The translations under genes and the position numbers were made by a program. Positions 29,659 to 36,991 of a stretch of DNA of 36,991 bases are shown here, piece by piece. The notes under the pieces were generated by a model that did not search any database, was not told the origin of the DNA, and saw only the letters and a list, made by a program, of their open reading frames with translations. Location: contig JAHBNG010000141.1 in the NCBI GenBank assembly GCA_019217005.1, positions 1 to 36,991 of the forward strand, read 5' to 3'. The DNA is from Chloroflexi bacterium TSY (GTDB taxonomy: Bacteria; Chloroflexota; Anaerolineae; Caldilineales; Caldilineaceae). Numbering within the stretch: position 1 is the first letter of the stretch; each line of letters starts with the position of its first letter.

Positions 29659-32223
29659 GTGAACCCACGAACCCTGCGAGTCCTTGAATACAATAAGATC
29701 TTGGCGCGTGTGGCTGCCCACTGTTCGTTTAGTGGTGGGATGGATCTGGCGCGGGCGCTTTTGCCGAGTGATGATCTGGATACTGTGGAGCTTTGGCTGA
29801 CGCAGACGCACGAAGCATATAAGCTGCTAGAGCAAAAGACCGACATCCATTTTGGTGGTGTGAGCGACGTGCGTCCTCATTTGGAGAAAGCTGAGCGACG
29901 GGCCATGCTCATGCCGCAGGATCTGATGGACGTTAAGACAACGCTGATGCGCTCGCGCAATTTACAGCGTATTCTCACGCGCCTGGAGCACGCATTCCCG
30001 CATCTGGCAGAAATTGCCTATGGTATCGAAGCCTGTGATCATGTGGTGACGGAGATCGGACGCTGCATCAATGACCGCGCGGAAGTTGTGGATAATGCAA
30101 CGCCAGAATTGGCCCGTTTGCGACAACAGTTGCGGGCGGCGCAGGATCGTCTGCTGGGCACATTGGATAAGCTGGTGCACAACGCTGATATCAAGCCCTA
30201 TTTGCAAGAGGCGCTTGTAACGCAGCGGCAGGGACGCTATGTGATTCCCGTGCGAGCGGAGAGTAAAGGGCAGATCCACGGGATCGTGCATGATCAGTCG
30301 GCAAGTGGAGCAACGCTGTTTGTTGAACCATTGCGGGTGGTTGAGCAGAACAATGCCGTGCGCGAATTGGAGCTGCAAGAAGACAAGGAAGTCCGCCGAA
30401 TCTTAACCCAACTGACTGAATTGGTGGCAGATGAAGCCCACTATATTCGCAGCAATGTGGGTGTTCTGGCTCAGTTGGACTTCATTTTTGCCAAATCTCG
30501 CTATGCCTATGAAATCGACGCTGTGAAGCCTCAAGTTGTGCCATTTCGGACCGATAAACGCAAGACGAGTGCCGCGGCAACGAGAAAGCCTTCTCTGCCT
30601 GACAGGGAACTTTCTGAAATTGAATCTGATGCCGATCAAATAGCAGATACTGAAACCGATTCAGAAACCAAAGGAGACACAACAGATAGGAATCGCAGCT
30701 CTTCTCTCCATCCCGGTTCAGTACTCAATCTAAGACAGGCGCGTCATCCTCTGTTAGAGGATACTCAGGTTGTTCCAATCGATATCTATCTGGATGACTC
30801 CTTCTATATCATTATTATTACGGGTCCCAATACGGGTGGTAAGACGGTGACGCTCAAGACTGCTGGACTTCTAGTTCTAATGGCCCAATCGGGTTTATTG
30901 CTGCCGACGGAGCCAGGAAGCAGTCTAAGTATTTTTGAGGGAGTCTATGCAGACATTGGTGATGAGCAGAGCATCGAGCAAAATCTAAGCACCTTTAGCA
31001 GTCACATGACGCATATTATCGACATCCTGGAGGAAGCCGATCCACGTAGCTTGGTACTGTTAGATGAACTTGGTGCGGGAACCGATCCGGATGAGGGTTC
31101 AGCATTGGCAATGGCCCTGTTGGATAATCTGCGCGATCGGGGAATTACAACTCTTTCCACAACGCACTACAGTGATTTGAAGCTCTATGCACACAATACA
31201 TCAGGTGTACGCAATGCATCGGTCGAGTTCGACGTGCAGACTCTCAGCCCAACTTATGAGCTAAGTATCGGCTTGCCAGGCCGTTCGAATGCACTGACGA
31301 TTGCGCGGCGCTTGGGATTAAACCCGTTTATCGTCGATCGAGCCGAAAATATTGTTCGACCAGACACGCTTCAAGCAGATTCTCTTTTGGAGGATATTAA
31401 ATCGGCCAAACAGGAAGCGCAGCGGGCGGAAACCCGAGCGCGCGAGCGTGAACGGCAGACGCAAGCCCTGGAAGCCGACCTGCGCTACCAGATGGCCTCG
31501 ATCGAAGAGGCGCGCCGTGCCGTGATTGCTGAAGCACGCGAAATGATGGAGGCAGAGCTAAACGAAGCGCGTAGGGAAATCGAGCAGGTGCGTCAGCAGC
31601 TATTGCGAACCGGAACAATCGGCGGCTCAACGACTCATGAAGAGTTCTTGGCTCGCGCCGAGCGAGAGCTATCGCGTCGGCGTGGTGATCATGAGATTGA
31701 CCGTACGGTGATCGTTCCCAGCGAAGGCACGGAGACCATCGCTGGTCCGATTGAAGTAGGTGATCGGGTCTGGGTTGCGAGTCTACATGCAAGCGGAAAT
31801 GTATTGAGCCTAGATGCGAAGAGTGCAGAAGCCGATGTGCAGCTAGGCAATTTTCGCTTGAAACTCCCTCTGAAACGCCTCGAATTGCGCCAGAAAGCCG
31901 AAAACAATCCCTCGACACCCCAACAAGTGCGTGTTCAATCAAGTGGTTCCATGCAAACAACAACGAAGTCACCTGGAATCGAGCTTGATCTGCGAGGGGC
32001 GCGCGTCGAAGAGGGACTTGAGAAGATCGATGGTTATGTCGACGAAGCATACCTTGCACGATTGCCGTGGGTGCGCATTATCCACGGCAAAGGGACGGGG
32101 GCATTGCGTGATGCAGTACGCAGTCTGCTCAAAGGGCATCCACTTGTGAGCAAGTTTCGAGCGGGGGATAATGGCGAAGGTGGAGATGGTGTGACAGTTG
32201 TTACATTAATGAATAATGACTAA
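29659..32223 (+). CDS. mutS2: Endonuclease MutS2
   Basis: MutS2 is an ATPase and nuclease that acts on recombination intermediates or on collided ribosomes, depending on species. The N-terminal core/clamp region leads to VTQRQGRYVIPVRAESKGQI and GIVHDQSASGATLFVEP. The Walker A is ITGPNTGGKTVTLKT (about 387-401) and Walker B LVLLDELGAGTDPDEGSA. A coiled coil spans about 575-660. The C-terminal Smr nuclease domain starts GIELDLRGARVEEGL (about 773) and has IIHGKGTGALR. It is 854 residues, longer than the usual roughly 785, because of an acidic, Ser/Thr/Asp-rich insert at about residues 300-353 just before the ATPase domain. GTG 29659 is the best start; no strong ribosome site precedes it. Confidence 0.96.
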   Translation: MNPRTLRVLEYNKILARVAAHCSFSGGMDLARALLPSDDLDTVELWLTQTHEAYKLLEQKTDIHFGGVSDVRPHLEKAERRAMLMPQDLMDVKTTLMRSRNLQRILTRLEHAFPHLAEIAYGIEACDHVVTEIGRCINDRAEVVDNATPELARLRQQLRAAQDRLLGTLDKLVHNADIKPYLQEALVTQRQGRYVIPVRAESKGQIHGIVHDQSASGATLFVEPLRVVEQNNAVRELELQEDKEVRRILTQLTELVADEAHYIRSNVGVLAQLDFIFAKSRYAYEIDAVKPQVVPFRTDKRKTSAAATRKPSLPDRELSEIESDADQIADTETDSETKGDTTDRNRSSSLHPGSVLNLRQARHPLLEDTQVVPIDIYLDDSFYIIIITGPNTGGKTVTLKTAGLLVLMAQSGLLLPTEPGSSLSIFEGVYADIGDEQSIEQNLSTFSSHMTHIIDILEEADPRSLVLLDELGAGTDPDEGSALAMALLDNLRDRGITTLSTTHYSDLKLYAHNTSGVRNASVEFDVQTLSPTYELSIGLPGRSNALTIARRLGLNPFIVDRAENIVRPDTLQADSLLEDIKSAKQEAQRAETRARERERQTQALEADLRYQMASIEEARRAVIAEAREMMEAELNEARREIEQVRQQLLRTGTIGGSTTHEEFLARAERELSRRRGDHEIDRTVIVPSEGTETIAGPIEVGDRVWVASLHASGNVLSLDAKSAEADVQLGNFRLKLPLKRLELRQKAENNPSTPQQVRVQSSGSMQTTTKSPGIELDLRGARVEEGLEKIDGYVDEAYLARLPWVRIIHGKGTGALRDAVRSLLKGHPLVSKFRAGDNGEGGDGVTVVTLMNND

Positions 32224-32334
32224 GAACCTATCCGAAAAGTGGTTGTGAGTCCAGCTAGCTTCTCGAGTATGAATGCACCGTCACAGAACTTTTCCGATAA
32301 GCACTAAGTGAAATAAAGAAAGAAATTAGAAGGA

Positions 32335-32385
32335 GGACACGGATTTTCACGGATGAACACAGATAAATCCTAAAAATCCGTGTCC
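32335..32385. repeat. ACACGGAT-type intergenic repeat, copy 2
   Basis: The block opens GGACACGGATTTTCACGGAT, continues GAACACAGAT and closes AAATCCGTGTCC. The ends are inverted and it shares these words with the block at 18094-18164. It lies in the otherwise empty gap 32224-32446 between mutS2 and the glycosyltransferase gene. Confidence 0.6.
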
Positions 32386-32446
32386 AAATACTTTCTTGGT
32401 TTTACTCGTTGTTGAAACAAAATCAGGAGAAAATTCGTTCGTATCC

Positions 32447-33451
32447 ATGGATAATCGAGAGAAGTTGTGCTGTAGCATTGGCGTAACCGTTTACAATGAA
32501 GAAAAAAACATCGGCAATCTATTAGTGGCTTTGCTCGATCAACATGTTCATCAAGTCGAAATCATTGAGATCATCGTTGTGGCAAGCGCGTGCGAGGATC
32601 GAACGGTGCCGATTGTACGGGAGTTTATGGCGCATGATTCGAGAATAAAGTTGATTGAGCAAGAGCGTCGTGAGGGCAAAACAAGTGCCGTCAATCTTTT
32701 TCTAACCAATGCTTTATGCGATATTTGCGTTGTTGAGAGCGGTGACACAATTCCCCATGAATACGCTGTTGAGCACCTTGTTCGTATGTTTGCAGATCCA
32801 ACTGTGGGAATGGTTGGTGCACAAAAAGTAGCTGTCAATACACCCGATCATATTGTGGGCTTATTGAGCCACATCCGTCTTCGGATGGAACACACACTCT
32901 GCTTGGAAATCCCTCGCTTGGGTGAAATGATTGCATTTCGCAAAGTGTTTGATCAGATTCCCCCCGATATCGCAATGGATGAAGCCTTCGTTGAAGCGCT
33001 TGTCGTAGAGCATGGTTTGCAGGTAAAGTATGCGCCTGATGCGGTCGTTTATAATACCGGTCCGTCGACCATTCCAGACTTTGTCCGACAGCGTCGCCGC
33101 AATCATGCTGGACATCTCTATTTGAAGCACAAATATGGTTATGCTGTCAGCAGTATTCAGAACCGGCGCGTGTTGCGCGTGGCCTTAAAAGAAGTATGGG
33201 GCGTGATCCAGCTATTGTGGGTTCTCTTTTTGCTTGCTGTTCTGGAAGGATGGAGTCGGGTCCTAGGTTGGTATGATTTTGCGATCAAACGGGACCGTCA
33301 CGTTGTCTGGAATATGGCTTGGACCCAGAAACAGGACGTGCAAAGCATTCGTCGCCGTGAAGGAGAGGCACCGGAGACTTTCGCCATCAGTGGGCCGACA
33401 CAGTGGAATGACCAACGAATTTCGTTGGGTGATGCAAATATGGTTGTCTGA
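32447..33451 (+). CDS. Family 2 glycosyltransferase
   Basis: This is a GT-A-fold transferase, probably membrane associated, building a surface or lipid-linked glycan. The N-terminus shows SIGVTVYNEEKNIGNLLVAL. A nucleotide-sugar loop EIIVVASACEDRT follows, then LIEQERREGKTSAVNLFL, a DxD-like ESGDTIPHEYA, and MDEAFVEALVVEHG then FVRQRRRNHAGHL, the usual QxxRW-like region. A hydrophobic helix is at about residues 262-282. I chose ATG 32447; an upstream TTG at 32396 would add 17 residues, and the AGGAG at about 32427 lies 17 bases before the ATG, so the start is not certain. The next gene downstream is a flippase-like protein across a MITE copy. Confidence 0.82.
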   Translation: MDNREKLCCSIGVTVYNEEKNIGNLLVALLDQHVHQVEIIEIIVVASACEDRTVPIVREFMAHDSRIKLIEQERREGKTSAVNLFLTNALCDICVVESGDTIPHEYAVEHLVRMFADPTVGMVGAQKVAVNTPDHIVGLLSHIRLRMEHTLCLEIPRLGEMIAFRKVFDQIPPDIAMDEAFVEALVVEHGLQVKYAPDAVVYNTGPSTIPDFVRQRRRNHAGHLYLKHKYGYAVSSIQNRRVLRVALKEVWGVIQLLWVLFLLAVLEGWSRVLGWYDFAIKRDRHVVWNMAWTQKQDVQSIRRREGEAPETFAISGPTQWNDQRISLGDANMVV

Positions 33452-33465
33452 GGAATTGTGTGATT

Positions 33466-33525
33466 GCCAGTTGGTTTGTTGGTTAGATGGTTGGTGAACA
33501 AATTAGCAAACCGACAAACCATCCA
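33466..33525. terminator. Stem-loop after the glycosyltransferase gene
   Basis: TGGTTTGTTGGTT pairs with AACCGACAAACCA (one mismatch) across a loop of about 30 bases, just after the glycosyltransferase stop. It may end that transcript. No strong T-run follows. Confidence 0.35.
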
Positions 33526-33543
33526 CTATTTACCCCACAAAAC

Positions 33544-33698
33544 GGGGTGGTTCAAAATTAGGTTTACACTTTTGATATATAGACAAAAATCTATATGAGA
33601 CCGTTTTCTCTCTGAGAACCGGCGAAATCAGAGAATATAAACGTTCTTTCTGTTTCTAAAAGTGTAAACCTATCTATCCAGCTAAAATGAACCACCCC
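33544..33698 (-). mobile_element. 155-bp MITE-like element, copy 3 (inverted)
   Basis: This is the exact reverse complement of copies 1 and 2 over all 155 bases. It is flanked by the direct repeat CACAAAAC at 33536-33543 and 33699-33706. It lies between the glycosyltransferase gene and the flippase gene, ending 53 bp before the latter's GTG. Confidence 0.93.
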
Positions 33699-33751
33699 CA
33701 CAAAACCTCAAAGAACCGCACATATTTATTGGGAGCTTTCCAAATCCAACC

Positions 33752-34797
33752 GTGAATCGCACACTGTCAACCCTTTTAAAGCTGCTGATTGGTATAGGTC
33801 TACTCATTCTGCTCTATCGGCTGCTGCAAAACCCGGCCGAATTATGGCAGCAGATTTTGGCAGCCAATGTTTGGCTGCTTGCTTTGGGAATGCTTTGCTA
33901 TGCCAGTGCTGTGGCGATTAGTGGCGTGAAGTGGGGTATCTTATTGAATGCCAGTGGCATCCAGGTTTCAACGGCGCGGTTGCTTGCTTATCAGTGGGTG
34001 GCAGAATTTTTCAATAATTTTTTGCCCGCACAGGTCGGGGGTGATATTATGCGCGGCTATGCCATTGCCAGCGATACGCAACGCAATGCAGATGCCGCAG
34101 CAAGTGTACTAATCGACCGGTTTATTGGTCTAACGGTCTTTATGATTGCCGCTTCCCTTGGTTCGGTGAGCATGCTAATTTGGGGGCGTCCAAATGGCGT
34201 TCCGTTTACATCGGAACAGCTTCTGTCGATGCGGTTGATTGCATTGGGCAGCAGTAGCGCATCGCTGGGGCTGATCTTTGTTATCATCGCAATGTTGAGC
34301 CGGCGTCTGAAGCAGTGGGTTGAGCAACTTCTCAGGCGGATTCCAATCGTTAACCGCGTGAGCCCGATTTGGCATACACTGGCGGAAGCGTTTAATGCCT
34401 ATCGTCATCAATATCAAGCCCTCATCCTGATGGCGGTTAGCAGTGCGCTGATTGTGATTCTGACAAGCATCAATATTTGGCTGATTGCCTGGGCGATTGC
34501 TCCTGACAGTATCGATCTGATTGAGGTATTGGTGATCAACCCGATTATTGTTTTGTTCTTCTGGCCCTGCCGATTGCTCCTGGTGGGCTGGGGATTCGTC
34601 AGGGCGTTTTTGCAGGAACGTTTATTTTGATCGGTGCGAGTGGTCCGATCGGCTTTGCCGTTGGACTGCTCCAGCAATTTATTGGGTATCTGGTCAGCTT
34701 GCCTGGCAGCTACCTGTGGATTCGTGGACGCAATCATTCCCTTTCTAAACAAGCAACCCTCACAATGGACACCTCTACTGAACCCCAATTGCGTTGA
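33752..34797 (+). CDS. UPF0104/MprF-like membrane protein (lipid flippase family), one frameshift
   Basis: This is a polytopic inner-membrane protein of the lysylphosphatidylglycerol-synthase transmembrane family, thought to move lipids or lipid-linked glycans. Several hydrophobic helices are seen (residues about 5-22, 30-55, 120-145, 165-185, 225-250). It contains the family segment EFFNNFLPAQVGGDIMRGYA (about 88-107). The open frame from GTG 33752 ends at 34630. Adding one base in the TTCTTC stretch at about 34555 continues it as LLALPIAPGGLGIRQGVFAG, the conserved C-terminal PGGLG region, to a stop at 34797. The full length is about 348 residues. The start is weakly supported (no close ribosome site) and a MITE copy lies 53 bp upstream. 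Confidence 0.82.
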
Positions 34798-34839
34798 CGA
34801 AAATCAAGTTTTGCCCATCAGATCAAATTGTGCAAATGA

Positions 34840-36972
34840 ATGATCTTACCTCTGATGAAAACATCAGTCTGCACTATTTTTTTCGGATGGGCCTTAAGAT
34901 TTAGGCAGGTTATACAATTGATTACTATCTACTTTCCACTGTCCATTGTTAAGCTCTGGGGTCGGCTATTTTGTGGATTTGTGATTGTTGTGGTTCTCTT
35001 GCTGTTGCGCGGCGAGCCGGGGGTTGCCATTGACAATGAAGCCCCACCAGAAAGTCACTCAGTCTCAATTCTGCAGGATGATTCCTCACTCCCTCCCAAG
35101 AAGCAAAAAAGAGTTATCTTTGGGCTTGCAATTCGAACCAGACCAGAGGCGACAGCTTCAAGAAGACCGTGAACGTCGGTTTCAAGAAATTGAGGCCGCG
35201 TTCTTAACCGGTGATCCATTTATGGCTGGTGAAGTGATCGTACACTTTGCCGACGAGCAGGTCCGCGCGGCAGGAGTGCGTCCGTTGCTTCATCCTCAGT
35301 TATCTGTTGAAGCTATCGATCCTCTTGAGCTTTGCAAACGGGGTCAAGAGGATCGCACTCGTGTTTGGCGTTTGCAGACACAGCCCGGTGAAGAGCTATC
35401 TGTCATTCGAGAGCTGCTTGCGGATCCTCTGTTCTCTGCAACGCCAAATTGGATGGTGCAAGCGGCCGTCACGCCATTTTTGCCACGTCAGATTCTGGCA
35501 ATAGAAATGCGGATACGATTGATGCGTTATCCACTTCATCCAGCGCGTCGATTGAACAGGCATACAGGGTAACGGATCCTCTTTATGTCGAACACCAATG
35601 GTATCTACAGCGGATCAATGCAAGTAGGGCCTGGGCAGCTGCGTTGGGTGACGGAACCAAGTCTGCAAATCAAACCACGTTGCGCGTTGCAGTAATAGAT
35701 AGTGGCGCCAATTACGAACACCCCGAGTTTGATGATCGGCTCACGGATAGCATTAATTATGTGTCAGGAGATCGAGCGGATGACGATTTTGGTCACGGAA
35801 GTCATGTGGCTGGCCTGATCGGGGCGATCAAAAACAATAGGATCGGTATCTCTGGTCTTGCTCGTTGGGTAGAAATCGACCCGCGAAAGGCGCTGAATCA
35901 AGATGGAAACGGTTCGATTTCAAACGTAGCACAAGCCATCTGTGACGCCGCCGATGCTGGTGCCAACATTATCAACTTAAGCCTCCAGCTTCCGCCACGA
36001 CGGGATGACCCGCGTTTACGCGATGCGATTGAATATGCCCACTACGATAAGGGTGCTTTATTGATTGCCGCTAGTGGAAATGCGTTTCAGTCCGCTCCCC
36101 AGAATCCAGCGGCGTACCCCGAAGTTGTCGCTGTGGCAGCAACGGACTTTGCAGATAATATTACAGATTATAGTAGCTGGGACAGTCGAGTTCAACTTGC
36201 TGCACCGGGAGGAGAATTAAGCGCCCGTCGCATCTTGTCTACATGGGCCGAGAATAAATCATGCCGGAATACAGATGCGGCATCCATTGCCGGTAGTTAT
36301 TGTTTCGAAGCGGGTACGAGTATGGCTGCTCCGTTGGTTGCAGGCGTTGCTGCGTTAGTTTGGGGAATACAGCCAGAATGGACGGCAGATCAAGTAAGCC
36401 AAGTATTAATTGAGACGGCGAGGGTTGTCGATCAAGATGAACCTGCTCGACTTGATGCACATGCTGCTGTTCGACGCTCTGTGGATAGCAAATTGCAGAT
36501 CACAACGCAGAATAATGCGCAAAGCTTGATATTGGGAGCAGATCCCTACACAATGACGCTTAAACTTGAAAATCCCAGCCTGACCCCGCTACATTGGCAT
36601 GCTAGCTTGCCGTCGTTAACCGAATGGTTAACCGAAACAAGCGCGATGAGCGGAACAGTTCGATTTGGGGAGCCTGCTTATATTACATTAGAGATATCAC
36701 CCACTCATCTATCCAATGACATTTACTCGACGCCTCTTACAGTCATAGCCACTGGTACGCATCCGGTTCAATGGACTGAAACGATTACGCTGTCTCAACA
36801 GACGCAAATACCGCTGTTTGGCGAATCAGAGTTGGTCTGTCCAGACGATCTTTGGTTGGTGGGCAGATTTAGATCCAGGTGCACCAAAGGCCAGGGTCAG
36901 TTCGTTTTTGGCAAATCCTGGAAAATTTGTGATAGAATTCAACTTTACTTTCTGGTAAAAGAAAAGAGATGA
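34840..36972 (+). CDS. Secreted subtilisin-like serine protease (S8) with a BACON-like C-terminal domain, frameshifted
   Basis: This is a predicted exported protease. A hydrophobic stretch LFCGFVIVVVLLLLRGEPG near 34960-35020 looks like a signal anchor. An N-terminal prodomain-like section (about 35125-35480) reads LGLQFEPDQRRQLQEDRERR onwards. The S8 catalytic domain (about 35580-36470) has the triad: Asp in VAVIDSGANYEHPEF, His in GHGSHVAGLIG and Ser in FEAGTSMAAPLVAGVAAL, plus the oxyanion Asn in IAASGNAFQ. After it, a beta-rich section (NPSLTPLHWHASLP...WLTETSAMSGTV) resembles a BACON-type module. The frame changes near 35105 and near 35485, and possibly near 36860 before an abrupt basic tail. 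The catalytic part itself is intact from 35449 to 36972. Confidence 0.85.
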
Positions 36973-36982
36973 GGTGAGAAAT

Positions 36983-36991
36983 GTGACAAAA
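36983..36991 (+). CDS. Possible start of the next gene, cut by the window edge
   Basis: GAGGTGAGAAAT is followed by GTG ACA AAA and then the window ends. The spacing suits a start codon right after the protease gene, but only three codons are visible. Confidence 0.25.

Noticed and set aside
31397..32059. A 220-codon minus-strand open frame opposite mutS2
   Set aside because: It is rich in Arg, Leu, Ser and His, as expected for the antisense of the coiled-coil coding region, and has no recognisable family motif.

Overview
The window looks like a stretch of a Chloroflexota-type genome. This is a guess from the gene mix: PFOR next to PPDK, a GH4 enzyme, an MscS-type channel fused to a cNMP domain, paired DesK/NarL-type regulators, PdxS/PdxT, MutS2, and an abundance of small intergenic inverted repeats. 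No rRNA, tRNA or CRISPR array was seen, so the taxonomy cannot be pinned down.

Layout. 1-6169 (minus): pyruvate phosphate dikinase followed by pyruvate:ferredoxin oxidoreductase, which together interconvert acetyl-CoA, pyruvate and PEP. Both are recognisable end to end but broken by many single-base losses, most of them in short homopolymer runs; this looks more like base-calling error than decay. 6309-9152: a frameshifted ISAzo13-type insertion sequence lies between the 3' end of a DoxX-like gene (minus) and an MscS/cNMP channel (plus) that probably lacks its first residues. 9372-12466: a methyltransferase, a PPOX-family gene split by a 155-bp miniature element, and a GH4 glycosidase. 12477-14510 (minus): a response regulator and its histidine kinase. 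14837-21076 (minus): an RND efflux system (lipoprotein adaptor, then permease) whose two genes are separated by a degenerate IS1380-like element. 21534-24788 (minus): an amidohydrolase, TIM-barrel epimerase and sulfatase operon. 25402-27163 (plus): pdxS and pdxT for pyridoxal phosphate synthesis. 27311-32223 (plus): a double-GNAT protein, era and mutS2. 32447-36972 (plus): a family-2 glycosyltransferase, a UPF0104/MprF-like flippase (frameshifted) and a secreted subtilisin (frameshifted), suggesting cell-envelope functions.

The most striking feature is a MITE-like family of three identical 155-bp copies (10670-10824, 14545-14699, and 33544-33698 inverted). Each copy has the same terminal inverted repeats and each is flanked by its own perfect 8-bp target duplication. 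One copy splits a gene whose reading frame is restored exactly when the element and one duplication are removed. One sits 34 bp upstream of the sensor kinase start, and one lies between the glycosyltransferase and the flippase. No transposase with matching ends is present in the window. Other structured elements include a 99-bp hairpin in front of ppdK, nested hairpins after pdxT, inverted-repeat blocks around pdxS/pdxT, and a palindrome used as the landing site of the IS1380-like element.
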